From positions 1 through 64,000 of the forward strand of contig JBGSWN010000127.1 in assembly GCA_041752395.1 (NCBI GenBank): DNA of 64,000 nucleotides. The letters run 5' to 3'. Source of the DNA: UBA6168 sp041752395 (lineage in GTDB: Bacteria > Bacteroidota > Bacteroidia > Chitinophagales > Saprospiraceae). The notes beneath the pieces are model-generated. The model worked only from the letters and a program-made list of their open reading frames with translations, ran no database searches and was not told where the DNA came from. This document shows positions 41,506-50,690 of this stretch, piece by piece; the stretch's first letter is position 1; each line of letters begins with the position of its first letter. Position numbers and translations under genes: made by a program.

Positions 41506-43680
41506 TTAAATCTTCACACCAACAGAAACCCCCACCGAACGGCCATCGGATGACCAGATGCCGGGGCCGGGATAGAACGACGGGCGTTTGGTGAAATACT
41601 GCTTATCCGTCAGGTTGTTCACATTGAAGCGGAGCATCAGGTTGCTTGAAATGCGCCAAGTGGCGTTGAAATCCAACAAGCTGTAGGAGGGCACCAGGCC
41701 AACAGCGCCCGTTGCGGACGGTTTTACCGTATTTAATGGGTCAGCAAAACTTTCAGCGGTATAGCTGTAAAGGAACGAGAAGCTCATTTTCTTGTAACGT
41801 AGGTTGAGGCCATTGCGGGAAATCCATTGCGGCACGCTTTCCACTTCATTGCCGCTAATATCTATATTGTCATTGCCCACCCGGACCGCAGCGTCCTCAT
41901 ATTCCGATTTCATAAAAGCGGTAGAACTGAACAGGCCAAGGCGGAGCTTGTCCGTGAGGCTGAAATAATATTCAGCAAAAGCCTCCACGCCTTGGGTGCG
42001 TGAATTGCCGATATTGGTTCGGTAAATTAAGAAAACGGAGTCCTGCTGGGTGGCTTGGTTGCCAAGGCGGTTGTTGTATTGCAAGCGGAAGATGCTCAAA
42101 TCCCAACGGAAATTGCCAGCAGTGCCGCGGTAACCTGCTTCCATATTATTCCCTTTGGCGTCCTTTATATCCCGGTCCGTCACTTCATAGATGGAGCCAG
42201 GAATTATATCCTTGAATATAACCGGGCGGAACGCCTGTGAAAAGCCCGCATATACAGATTGAAGTGGGCTGACTTGATAATCTGCATTAAGCCCGAAGAG
42301 CGGAAATTTATGCGCTATATTATTTGGAACGTCATCGGTGGGCAGGTAGGAGATATTGCCACTCATCTTGGATTCTCCCATTTCCACCCTCACGCCGGGG
42401 CTTACTGAGAACTTGTCGGTGATTTGGAAAAGGTTTTCAGCAAACAGCGCGATATTCTGCGTCTTGAAGTGCATATCTCGGCCAAATTTGCCATCGGGTA
42501 CCGTTAAATCATATTCGATGCCAGTGGTTCCTTTGCCTTGTTGGCGGCGGTGCAAATCGTTGTTGATATATTGAACGCCTGCTGCCAAAGTGGAGGTTTT
42601 ATTGCCCAAATTATAACGCTGCATAAAGCGCAGTTCGGTGGTATAGCTGTGGTAATTGTCAATGTCCACCTGCCTTGGCGCATATTGAAGGGTCGTTGGG
42701 TCAATGGCATCCACCACGTTGGCGGGCTTGTCGAACATGACGCTATTGCGGCTGCCGAAAATGGCCGACGTCGTGAGTTTTAGCAACGAATTTTCACCCA
42801 AAGCCCAATCCAGCGAGAGGGAAGGGACATAAATATCAGGGCTGTAATAGTTGCGGGAGCGGGTGGCTTGGCGTGGGTTTTCCTGGAACATGCTGTCGGT
42901 CAATTGCCCCGCCAAATGGATGAGGTATTTGGAATGCGAAAACTCAGCGGTGAGCTGCACCTGCTTGGAAGCCACATATTTCAGCACCACGGACTCCCCG
43001 TTGAAGCTGGTTTCGCTGTTGTCACGGTAGCCATCGCTTACCCGTCGGTTGGCGTAGGCATAGTATTGTAGTTTCCCCACTTTTCCGCTGATGGCATTGT
43101 AGGTGCTCAGGGTGCCAAAAGAAGCCATGGAATTAATGGATTCCAAGCCAATGGCACGGCTTGTATCGGGCTGTTTCATCACATAGTTCAACATGCCGCC
43201 GAACTGTTGTCCGTATTGCAAGGCCCCAGTTCCACGCACCAATTCTATGCGTTCAATGGCTTCCATCGGCAAGGAAAAATGGCTGGCGGGATAGCCGTAG
43301 AGGTCGGTGTTGGTGACGATGCCGTTCTTTCGGATATTAAATTCCCAGCCCCGGTGCGGGTCGAGGCCACGGGTGGAGATGTTCATCTGGTTGCCCGTTC
43401 CGTCCATGTCATAGACGAAAATGCCGGGCACTTTCGCAAAGATTTGGCGGGGCGTCTTTTCGGCAATGTTCGCATCAGACCCAACGAGGTTGATTACCTC
43501 GGTTTTTTTACCGGCAAAAATGAACGAGGAATTCGTGCTAGGCAATCGTTCGATATTGCTTCTAGTACCAGTGACGGTGATTGGTGAAAGGGAAACTTTT
43601 TTGATGGAATCTTGCGCTATTTGCGCATTAAGATTGAATGAAAAAAGAACAGCGGAGAGTAAAAATAATCTATTAAGCAT
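41506..43680 (-). CDS. TonB-dependent outer-membrane receptor, FecA-like
   Basis: The 724-aa protein has a signal peptide (MLNRLFLLSAVLFSFNLNAQ), a short TonB-contact segment (VSLSPITVTGTR), a plug domain (about 50-170: PRQIFAKVPGIFVYDMDGTGNQMNIS, MEAIERIELVRGTGALQYG) and a 22-strand barrel ending in an aromatic residue-rich strand. It lacks the N-terminal carboxypeptidase-like domain of SusC proteins and no SusD gene is adjacent, so it more likely imports an iron chelate, vitamin or metal. An exact TAnnTTTG box lies 44 bp upstream. Confidence 0.9.
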   Translation of the reverse strand: MLNRLFLLSAVLFSFNLNAQIAQDSIKKVSLSPITVTGTRSNIERLPSTNSSFIFAGKKTEVINLVGSDANIAEKTPRQIFAKVPGIFVYDMDGTGNQMNISTRGLDPHRGWEFNIRKNGIVTNTDLYGYPASHFSLPMEAIERIELVRGTGALQYGQQFGGMLNYVMKQPDTSRAIGLESINSMASFGTLSTYNAISGKVGKLQYYAYANRRVSDGYRDNSETSFNGESVVLKYVASKQVQLTAEFSHSKYLIHLAGQLTDSMFQENPRQATRSRNYYSPDIYVPSLSLDWALGENSLLKLTTSAIFGSRNSVMFDKPANVVDAIDPTTLQYAPRQVDIDNYHSYTTELRFMQRYNLGNKTSTLAAGVQYINNDLHRRQQGKGTTGIEYDLTVPDGKFGRDMHFKTQNIALFAENLFQITDKFSVSPGVRVEMGESKMSGNISYLPTDDVPNNIAHKFPLFGLNADYQVSPLQSVYAGFSQAFRPVIFKDIIPGSIYEVTDRDIKDAKGNNMEAGYRGTAGNFRWDLSIFRLQYNNRLGNQATQQDSVFLIYRTNIGNSRTQGVEAFAEYYFSLTDKLRLGLFSSTAFMKSEYEDAAVRVGNDNIDISGNEVESVPQWISRNGLNLRYKKMSFSFLYSYTAESFADPLNTVKPSATGAVGLVPSYSLLDFNATWRISSNLMLRFNVNNLTDKQYFTKRPSFYPGPGIWSSDGRSVGVSVGVKI

Positions 43681-43723
43681 GGGTAATGATTCAAATCAAA
43701 AAATTAGTAAATTGAATTTCGAT

Positions 43724-43732
43724 GCAAAAGTA
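43724..43732 (-). promoter_or_regulatory. -7 promoter box of the FecA-like receptor gene
   Basis: The minus strand reads TACTTTTGC, a full match to TAnnTTTG, 44 nt before the ATG. No TTG is present 17-23 nt further upstream, so the -33 element is weak or absent, as at activator-dependent promoters. Confidence 0.4.
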
Positions 43733-43885
43733 TCTTCCAAAGGAATGTAGAGCAGATTTTTAGACTTAGAATAGGCTTAGTTTTAGCTTAGAACCTAATT
43801 AGCACGGAGATTGCTCAATTGATTTTGGCACTGAACAATCGGCGGCAGGTTCATGTTCCAAACTCAAACGTATCAACCAATCAGC

Positions 43886-46306
43886 ATGAAAAAAATCTAC
43901 TACCTTCTGCTCATTTTTTTGCTTCCAATTGCCTGTTTTGCAGGCCCATCCACGACCAGTGCACATATCCACATCGACCAATTCGGCTATCGTCCTTCAG
44001 CGCAAAAAGTCTGCATCATCAGTGACCCACAAGTGGGATTCAATGGGGCAGAAAGCTTTTCGCCGGGTAGTACCTATGAGGTCAAACGTTGGAGCGACGA
44101 TGTGACGGTGTTCAGTGCGGCCATCACAGCGTGGAACGGGGGTGCCACCCATGCGCAATCGGGCGACAAGGTGTGGTGGTTCGATTTTTCGAGCGTCACC
44201 ACGCCCGGCGATTATTATATCTACGACCCGACCAACTCGGTTGGCTCCTTCCAATTCAGCATTAGCGACGACGTATATAATGTGGCGATGAAACAGGCGC
44301 TGCGCATGTTCTACCTACAGCGTTGCGGAACGCCCAAAACTGCCACACATGCGGGCGCTTGGCAAGACGTGGTTTGCCATAACCACGCCTTGCAAGACCT
44401 CAAATGTCGCAGCGTGAGCCAACCCAATAATGCGGGAACCGAGAAGAACTTGTCCGGTGGCTGGCACGATGCGGGCGATTTCACCAAATATGTCAATTTC
44501 ACTTGGGCACCTGTGCACAGCTTGCTGTTTGCTTACCAAGAAAACCCGATGGTTTTTGGCGATGCCAACAACATCCCGGAATCCGGCAATGGCCTACCCG
44601 ACCTGCTGGACGAGCTGAAATGGGAGTTGGATTGGCTGCTCAAAATGCAACTCACCGACGGCTCGGTGTTGATGAAAGTGGGCGTACCCTGCTTTGAGGC
44701 GGCCAGCCCGGCCAGCGCCGACCTCACGCAACGATTGTACGGCCCGGCGCAAGCATCGGCCACTCGTGCAGTGGCGAGCATGTTTGCCCATGCCGCCATT
44801 GTGTATGGTTCCTTGGGCGACCCTGCGATGGATGCCTACGCTGCTACTTTGCTGCAAAAAGCAGAACTGGCTTGGACGTGGATTGTGGCAAATCCGAGCA
44901 CTTCCAGTTACAATAATTCCGGTTTTTGCAGCGCCAACCCTGAATGGGATGTTGACACCCAGAACGAAGCAAGGACTGGCGCAGCGGCCATGCTTTTTGC
45001 GGCTACTGGCAATACTACCTATCGCACTTATTTCGATAATAATTATGCAAGCATAAGGCCGTATAGCTGGACCTATTGGTATCCATTCCAGCCCATTATT
45101 CAGGATATGATGCTGTATTATACAAGCCTGCCCAATGCGACTGGAACGGTGGCAAACAATATAAAAAACAATTGCATTACCTCCGTTAATGGCAATAATG
45201 CTGATTTGCTGCCAGCTTGGAACAATAACACGGATGCCTATCGGGCCTATTTAAAAGACGACGATTATGTATGGGGAAGCAATCAAGTAAAAGCCAATGT
45301 AGGGACTATTTTCTATAATATGCTGGTGCATAATCTCTCTCCAGCCAATGCCACTGAATATAGCAATGCTGCGGAGAGCTATATTCATTTCCTGCATGGT
45401 GTCAACCCGATAAACAAGGCCATGCTTTCGAATATGGGCGATTATGGCGCAGAGGGTTCTTGCGATGAAATATACCATGCATGGTTTGGCGATGGCACAG
45501 ATTACGACAATGCACAGACGTCACCCATTGGCCCACCGCCGGGTTATATGACGGGCGGGTTCAATAAAAACTTTGTTCCCGACCCAGCTTGCAATTGCGT
45601 CATTTCTCCCCCACAAAACCAGCCTATTCAGAAATCCTACAAGGACTGGAACACCAGTTGGCCAGAAAACTCCTGGGAACTCACAGAACCGGCCATTTAT
45701 ACGCAAGCAGCTTATTTGAAATTGTTGTCAAAATTTGTCGCTGAAAACTCGCCCTTGCCAGTGGAAATGGTCAGTTTCAATGCTGCTTTATACCAATATG
45801 ACCAAGTGCTGTTGCAGTGGTCAGTAGCGGCTTGGGAGAATATAAGTGGCTGGAATATTGAGCGAAGCACGGATGGGCAGCGATTTGAAAAAATTGGGAC
45901 CCTTAAGTTGGACCAAACGAGTGGTCATTCGGAACAATTCAAATTCCTTGACAATTCGCCGAATATTGGCGTCAATTATTATCGCTTGAAAGTCTTGGAA
46001 CTGGATGGCAGGTTCACCTATTCTGAGCTTAGGTCGGTTAATATTGCAAGGCCCTTGTCCATTGAAGTCTATCCAAACCCAACTGCTGGGGTAGTCAATG
46101 TACATATTGCTTCGCAACATGCTTCTTCACCCATTCAGGTTAGGCTTTTTGATGGTCAGGGTCGGACGGTTTACGAGCAAACGGTAGCCGTGACAGCTAG
46201 GAATTTTGACCATAAAATACCGACGGATGGCTTGTTTGCTGGCATGTATTTCTTGGAGGCACGAACGGAGGATGGGGTGTTTTGGGAGAAGGTTTTGGTG
46301 AAATAA
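43886..46306 (+). CDS. secreted glycoside hydrolase family 9 (cellulase-type) with T9SS domain
   Basis: The ATG at 43886 (MKKIYYLLLIFLLPIACFAG) begins the signal peptide; 806 aa. Residues 25-130 are the Ig-like CelD_N module (HIDQFGYRPSAQKVCI, GDYYIYDPT). The GH9 catalytic domain follows (about 140-620), with GGWHDAGDFTKYV holding the catalytic base Asp pair, PDLLDELKWELDWLLKMQ, FLHGVNPINKAML and ENSWELTEPAIYTQAAYL with the probable acid Glu. A beta domain and a T9SS type A tail (VYPNPTAGVVNVHI, GMYFLEA, KVLVK) end the protein. It should cleave beta-1,4-glucans outside the cell. No other carbohydrate genes are adjacent, so it is not part of a local PUL. Confidence 0.92.
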   Translation: MKKIYYLLLIFLLPIACFAGPSTTSAHIHIDQFGYRPSAQKVCIISDPQVGFNGAESFSPGSTYEVKRWSDDVTVFSAAITAWNGGATHAQSGDKVWWFDFSSVTTPGDYYIYDPTNSVGSFQFSISDDVYNVAMKQALRMFYLQRCGTPKTATHAGAWQDVVCHNHALQDLKCRSVSQPNNAGTEKNLSGGWHDAGDFTKYVNFTWAPVHSLLFAYQENPMVFGDANNIPESGNGLPDLLDELKWELDWLLKMQLTDGSVLMKVGVPCFEAASPASADLTQRLYGPAQASATRAVASMFAHAAIVYGSLGDPAMDAYAATLLQKAELAWTWIVANPSTSSYNNSGFCSANPEWDVDTQNEARTGAAAMLFAATGNTTYRTYFDNNYASIRPYSWTYWYPFQPIIQDMMLYYTSLPNATGTVANNIKNNCITSVNGNNADLLPAWNNNTDAYRAYLKDDDYVWGSNQVKANVGTIFYNMLVHNLSPANATEYSNAAESYIHFLHGVNPINKAMLSNMGDYGAEGSCDEIYHAWFGDGTDYDNAQTSPIGPPPGYMTGGFNKNFVPDPACNCVISPPQNQPIQKSYKDWNTSWPENSWELTEPAIYTQAAYLKLLSKFVAENSPLPVEMVSFNAALYQYDQVLLQWSVAAWENISGWNIERSTDGQRFEKIGTLKLDQTSGHSEQFKFLDNSPNIGVNYYRLKVLELDGRFTYSELRSVNIARPLSIEVYPNPTAGVVNVHIASQHASSPIQVRLFDGQGRTVYEQTVAVTARNFDHKIPTDGLFAGMYFLEARTEDGVFWEKVLVK

Positions 46307-46412
46307 AACATCGAAGTTGAACAAAACAGAGGAATGGAGAGCCCAAACTTAAGAAATCAACGCTGGCTTAACTTTTCCAATCCTGTGTTGTTCTATTCCC
46401 CAAAATCACAAA

Positions 46413-47294
46413 ATGAGCAATACAAAATCAGTTCAACAAGTACTCCCACCGCCCGCCCCACACATGGTCGGCGATGGGTTTCGGGTACACAATTTCTTCC
46501 CAAGCGGCTATCATATGGGACCGCTACGCATGAGCCCGTTTTTCCTTATGGACTACGGTTCCAAAATCGAATTTCCGCCTTCGGAAAAGCCACGAGGTGT
46601 CGGCGTTCACCCGCACCGGGGCTTTGAAACGGTGACGATTGCCTTCAAAGGACGGGTAGCGCACCACGATAGCTCCGGCAACAGCGGCGTCATCGGTGAA
46701 GGAGACGTGCAATGGATGACGGCTGGCAGCGGACTCCTACACAAGGAATACCACGAGGAGGAATACAGCAAAAAAGGCGGCCCTTTCCAGATGGTGCAGC
46801 TTTGGGTCAACTTGCCTGCCAAGGACAAAATGACGCCGCCCAAATATCAAGCCATCGAACATGCACAGATGGGCAAGTACGAATTGCCAAATGAAGGCGG
46901 TGTTTTGGAAGTCATTGCTGGGGAATACAAAGGCGTGAAAGGCCCTGCGACCACATTTACCCCAATCCATGCGTACGTAGGTAGGCTCAATGCTGGTGCG
47001 GCTTTGGACATTTCTTTGCCAGAAAATTTCAACACGGGCATTTTGGTTGTCGAAGGAAGTTTCAAAATAAATAATACAGAGGATGTGGCAACTGACCATT
47101 TTGCCGTTTTCAAAAATGACGGCACGGAGGTGAAAGTCGAAACTTTTGAAGGTGGCGTTTTCTTACTCCTCAGCGGCGAGCCTATCAACGAAAACCTCGT
47201 TCCTTACGGCCCCTTCTTGATGAACACCAAGCAGGAAATCATGCAGGCTTTTGAGGATTTGAACGCTGGCAAATTTGGTGTCTTGGAAGATTAG
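46413..47294 (+). CDS. pirin-family bicupin protein
   Basis: The 293-aa protein has the pirin cupin motifs: VGVHPHRGFETVTIAFKG and HHDSSGNSGVIGEGDVQWMTAGSGLLHKEYHE, with the three His and one Glu that bind iron. A second, metal-free cupin domain covers residues 170-290. Pirins can act as quercetinase-like dioxygenases or redox-linked regulators; which applies is unknown. The TAG stop (47292-47294) overlaps the first bases of an ATAGGACACAG hairpin. Confidence 0.93.
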   Translation: MSNTKSVQQVLPPPAPHMVGDGFRVHNFFPSGYHMGPLRMSPFFLMDYGSKIEFPPSEKPRGVGVHPHRGFETVTIAFKGRVAHHDSSGNSGVIGEGDVQWMTAGSGLLHKEYHEEEYSKKGGPFQMVQLWVNLPAKDKMTPPKYQAIEHAQMGKYELPNEGGVLEVIAGEYKGVKGPATTFTPIHAYVGRLNAGAALDISLPENFNTGILVVEGSFKINNTEDVATDHFAVFKNDGTEVKVETFEGGVFLLLSGEPINENLVPYGPFLMNTKQEIMQAFEDLNAGKFGVLED

Positions 47295-47394
47295 GATAGG
47301 ACACAGATTCAACAGATTTTTACAGATTCAACAGATTTTCACAGCTAAGAATCCATATAAATCTGTTCTATCAGTTGAATCTGTGTCCTATCCT
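47293..47394. repeat. solo ATAGGACACAGATT-family hairpin
   Basis: Left arm AGGATAGGACACAGATTCAAC (47293-47313, 21 bp) is repeated exactly in inverted form at 47374-47394. The internal words CAGATTT..AACAGATT continue the pairing imperfectly. The left end overlaps the pirin stop codon. It matches the arms of the element at 11065-11576 but contains no gene. Confidence 0.85.
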
Positions 47395-47410
47395 GCTCGC
47401 TAAAAACAAG

Positions 47411-47443
47411 GAAGCCCTACCGACTCAGCGTCGGCAGGGCTTC
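47411..47443. terminator. two-way terminator between pirin and S8 protease genes
   Basis: GAAGCCCTACCGAC (47411-47424) pairs with GTCGGCAGGGCTTC (47430-47443), with a 5-nt loop and one mismatch. It lies 27 bp from the protease stop and beyond the repeat following pirin. Confidence 0.85.
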
Positions 47444-47470
47444 TGTATTTAAAGTATTTACTACCTGAAA

Positions 47471-49141
47471 TCAAGCACGTGGCTTCGCAACCGATTTCCC
47501 ACTTGCAGCGTCGGCTGCTTGCTGGCGGAATTTCTTTTTACGCTTGCCTTTCACCTTCTCGGCTTTCTTAGCTGCTTCGTAAGCGTTCACCACGCCGCCA
47601 GTCACGCAAAGGTCAGTGAATGGGACGAGGTTTTCGTCATCGCCCGGCACTTTCACTTTTGCATTGGTCGTCATGGTGGTGGTTGACATCAGCAAGTCCT
47701 TTACCTGAACAGCAGAAAGCTCAGGGTAGTACGAGCGGATAGCCGCTGCAACACCTGCAACCACTGGTGAAGCCATACTTGTGCCGTCAAAACGGGCATA
47801 TTTTCCTTCGGGAATAGTGGAGTAAATATCAACGCCCGGAGCAAAAAGGTCAACGCCTTCCTTGCCATAGTTGGAGAATTCGGCGGCCATGTCTTCGCCA
47901 TTCTGCCAGCTCAATGCGCCTACTTCAATCCAGTTTTTTGCATGTTTTGGACCAAACAACCCGTGCTTCTCAAACTTGTCGTTTGGCAAATTGTCGGTGT
48001 CGTCGTTGTTCTGGTGGGAGTTGCCTGCTGCATGAACGAGCAGTACGTCGTGCTTCATGGCGTATTTTACCGCATCATCCACGACTTTTTTGTCCCAAGA
48101 ATAGCCTTTTCCGAAGCTCATGTTGATGACCGTTGCGCCATTGTCCACAGCGTAGCGGATAGAATTGGCCACGTCCTTGTCCCGCTCATCACCATCAGGC
48201 ACACAGCGGATGGCCATGATTTTCACGTTGTTGGCGATGCCGTCCATGCCCACATTGTTGCCTCGGCTGGCGGCGATAATGCCCGATACGTGCGTCCCGT
48301 GACTGGCGTCTGGACCTTTCACGTCTGGGTTGCCGTAGTAGCGCTCGTTGGAGTTGGCGTAGTTGTCACCCACCACGCTGCGAGCATCGAAATTGACATC
48401 GTACTGGTATTCAGCTTGGCTGGCGAAATAGTCCACACCACCCTGGATTTGGTCCTTGATTTCTTGGGAAGTGGCACCTTCTGCCAACATTCCTTTCATC
48501 ACCTGCGCAGCACGGGTAAGTTTGGGGTCGTCGGTTTTGAGGTTTTCGATATCTTCCACGGTAACTTCCGATTTGCCGATTTTCTTCTCCAAAGCAATGA
48601 CGGACTCCAAAATGCCACGATAAAGTGCCAAGCTGGCAGCCGCTTCTGTCTGCTTTTTTGCCACCGTTTCTTCCAATTCCTTGTAGCGGTTGTATTCCTT
48701 TTTGTCCTTGCCAGAAAGCTTGGAGGCGTCCACGTTTTTGAAACGCTTTTGGTCAGCCGCCACGATCCGGGTAATCTCCAACTGGTCTTGGTGAACGTTG
48801 CCGTTTTTGCCCCCAATGAAGTTCCAGCCGTACACGTCGTCCACGTAGCCGTTGTTGTCGTCGTCAATATTGTTGCCGGGGATTTCACCGGGGTTGGTCC
48901 ACATTACATCTTTCAGGTCTTCATGCTGCCAATCCACGCCGCCATCAATTACCGCCACGATGACGGTCTCGGATTTTTTGCCAGAAAGCACATCGCTGTA
49001 CATCTTGTTGGCGCTCACACCGTAGTAGCCATCCTTCATTTTGTCAAGGTGCTGCCAGTTTTCAGGTGGAGCGGAAAGCTGGGCCAAACCAACAAAAGGC
49101 AAAGCAAATGCAGCGGCCAGCATCAATGATTTAATCTTCAT
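47471..49141 (-). CDS. secreted subtilisin-like (S8) serine protease with an insertion between Asp and His
   Basis: The 556-aa protein has a signal peptide (MKIKSLMLAAAFALPFVGLAQ). The triad is visible: Asp66 in AVIDGGVDW, His281 in DASHGTHVSGI and Ser455 in FDGTSMASPVVAG. About 215 residues lie between Asp and His, where subtilisins have some 30-40. The extra segment (about 110-250) is Lys/Glu-rich and helical (KDKKEYNRYKELEETVAKKQ). The C-terminal tail is basic with no T9SS domain, so it is periplasmic or exported by another route. A promoter of the TTG-N23-TACTTTTG form lies 38 bp upstream. Confidence 0.92.
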   Translation of the reverse strand: MKIKSLMLAAAFALPFVGLAQLSAPPENWQHLDKMKDGYYGVSANKMYSDVLSGKKSETVIVAVIDGGVDWQHEDLKDVMWTNPGEIPGNNIDDDNNGYVDDVYGWNFIGGKNGNVHQDQLEITRIVAADQKRFKNVDASKLSGKDKKEYNRYKELEETVAKKQTEAAASLALYRGILESVIALEKKIGKSEVTVEDIENLKTDDPKLTRAAQVMKGMLAEGATSQEIKDQIQGGVDYFASQAEYQYDVNFDARSVVGDNYANSNERYYGNPDVKGPDASHGTHVSGIIAASRGNNVGMDGIANNVKIMAIRCVPDGDERDKDVANSIRYAVDNGATVINMSFGKGYSWDKKVVDDAVKYAMKHDVLLVHAAGNSHQNNDDTDNLPNDKFEKHGLFGPKHAKNWIEVGALSWQNGEDMAAEFSNYGKEGVDLFAPGVDIYSTIPEGKYARFDGTSMASPVVAGVAAAIRSYYPELSAVQVKDLLMSTTTMTTNAKVKVPGDDENLVPFTDLCVTGGVVNAYEAAKKAEKVKGKRKKKFRQQAADAASGKSVAKPRA

Positions 49142-49178
49142 GTTCTTTTTATGATTGATTTTATTTAAAAAAATTTTG

Positions 49179-49212
49179 CAAAAGTATCATTCTGCATGGA
49201 TGAAACTTGCAA
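49179..49212 (-). promoter_or_regulatory. promoter of the S8 protease gene
   Basis: On the minus strand TTG (49212-49210), 23 nt and TACTTTTG (49186-49179) match the Bacteroidota consensus. The ATG is at 49141. Confidence 0.55.
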
Positions 49213-49384
49213 GTAAACACTCGTTTTTTCAAAACGTTACGTTAACGACATTTCAGAACGAAGGCACAAGCTTCAAATTTTATCGAAAAACGCACCAAGT
49301 GTTAAAAAAACATTGAAATGACAATTGTGAAAAGGGAAAGTGGCAACAAGGACAAGGTATTGTGTGTTGATTCACATTTTTGCT

Positions 49385-49410
49385 AAAAAAAACGCCCCTC
49401 GAAAGGGGCG
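49385..49410 (-). terminator. terminator of the T9SS gene at 49496-50299
   Basis: CGCCCCT (49393-49399) and AGGGGCG (49404-49410) form a 7-bp stem with a CGAA loop. The A run on the plus strand (49385-49392) is the T run for minus-strand transcripts. Confidence 0.85.
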
Positions 49411-49495
49411 CCAATGTTTGTACATAGTTTTGTATAGACAAAAAAAAAATTCTGATTGGGTGCGATCTGCCCAGTTTCAAAACTAGACATTCGAC

Positions 49496-50299
49496 TTAGT
49501 GCTGTACAGCCAATTTTTGCGTCACAAATCCTTTTTCGCTTCGCAACTGCACAAGATAAAGGCCGTTCGAGAGCTTGCTTGCATCGAAATCCACCGAGTT
49601 TTCACCAGTAAGAATATTGACCTGCCGCTGCTCAATCTGCTTGCCGAGCAAATCTACCACTTGCATTTGGAACTGCCCGTTGATTTGGGAATTAATTTTA
49701 ATTTGAGTGAACCCGGAAGTCGGGTTTGGTTGCACGGAGAGGCCGATTTGACCCTCCAAATTCCTTGTTGAAGTCACGGCGCAAGGGTCGGAGGCATTGG
49801 CATTCAGATAGATGGTGTATTTGCCCGGTGCAATCAGTGGGTTCGGGAATTCCAAGGGCAACGGGAATGAAGAGCCGTTGATAAAGGCAGACCCCTTGAT
49901 GACCATGTCGTAGGCGCCGGGTGCATTGGTGGACGTCGGTGTGCCGTAAATCAAGGCACAACTGAGCGTGTTTTGGACAAAGTGGCAGTTTGTGGGGTCG
50001 CATTTGTAGGTTATCCCGGCGGGAAGCCCCAGCACACTGGAAATAATGATGGAATCCAAGGGATAGGAGGTATTACCAAGCTTGAGTGAATCGTTAATGA
50101 CCACAGTCAGGTTGTACGAAAATGACTGGCCAATCACGGCACATTCTGTGATGCCGACCCCCGTGTTAGTTGCAGCGTCGAAGGGTTTTGGGTAAACGCC
50201 CGCCGTTGAATCGGCGTATTGCATGTTCGGGGTGCAGGTTTGGGCGTCTGAAAAAATTGCGCAAGCGCAGAAAACAAGGGCAAGTAATAATCGAGTCAT
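49496..50299 (-). CDS. T9SS secreted protein of unknown family
   Basis: The ATG at 50299-50297 (MTRLLLALVFCACAIFSDAQ) is used because it starts the signal peptide; 267 aa. The central part has beta-sandwich-like strands (FSYNLTVVINDSLKLGNTSYPLDSIIISSVLGLPAGITYKC is typical of cadherin-like secreted domains with CxPTNCxF Cys pair). The tail is T9SS type A (VQPNPTSGFTQIKI, LSNGLYLVQLRSEKG, QKLAVQH). No enzymatic motif. Monocistronic, with its own terminator. Confidence 0.82.
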   Translation of the reverse strand: MTRLLLALVFCACAIFSDAQTCTPNMQYADSTAGVYPKPFDAATNTGVGITECAVIGQSFSYNLTVVINDSLKLGNTSYPLDSIIISSVLGLPAGITYKCDPTNCHFVQNTLSCALIYGTPTSTNAPGAYDMVIKGSAFINGSSFPLPLEFPNPLIAPGKYTIYLNANASDPCAVTSTRNLEGQIGLSVQPNPTSGFTQIKINSQINGQFQMQVVDLLGKQIEQRQVNILTGENSVDFDASKLSNGLYLVQLRSEKGFVTQKLAVQH

Positions 50300-50441
50300 A
50301 CGGGAATTGTTTTTGTTTGAAAAATTTAAAAAAACGATGTGAAGTCTTGCGAGATGTATTTTGGATTCGTGTTTTCTAAAATACAAAACTCCGAAAACTT
50401 CCCTGAAATCGTTGCAGTTTAACCAAGTTTAATTTGCTGGG

Positions 50442-50470
50442 TTGTTTTTTGAGAACAAGTTCTATTTTTG
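50442..50470 (+). promoter_or_regulatory. Bacteroidota promoter upstream of a small ORF and the TonB receptor
   Basis: TTG (50442-50444), 18 nt, TATTTTTG (50463-50470): a full consensus match. Transcription would begin near 50477, 25 nt before the small ORF at 50502 and about 215 nt before the receptor gene. Confidence 0.55.
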
Positions 50471-50501
50471 CGCCCAATCCACACAGTCCGTTCCGAAGGA
50501 T

Positions 50502-50627
50502 ATGGAATGGTTCATTTTACCCACTCTAACCCAGCGTCGTTTTCAGGCGTTGGCTTTCCAAGCGCACAGAGAACTTTCCCAAGAGGCGATTTTGCAAGAA
50601 TTTCCTAAACTTGTTTCAATTTTTTAA
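50502..50627 (+). CDS. possible 41-aa leader ORF
   Basis: Starting at the ATG at 50502 the frame reads MEWFILPTLTQRRFQALAF and 22 further residues with LSQEAILQEFPKLVSIF at the end. The ATG lies just after a consensus promoter and the frame precedes a TonB receptor gene by 63 bp. No family is recognised. It could be a short regulatory leader, a helical microprotein, or chance. Confidence 0.35.
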   Translation: MEWFILPTLTQRRFQALAFQAHRELSQEAILQEFPKLVSIF

Positions 50628-50690
50628 TCAGGCACAATTACTCAGCACCCCAATCACCCAGTAACTGTAAGTATTCACAACCACCATTTT

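Noticed and set aside
47942..49129. 395-codon plus-strand open frame
   Set aside because: It lies fully antisense to the S8 protease, whose triad motifs are clear; the product is a Val/His/Phe-rich shadow.
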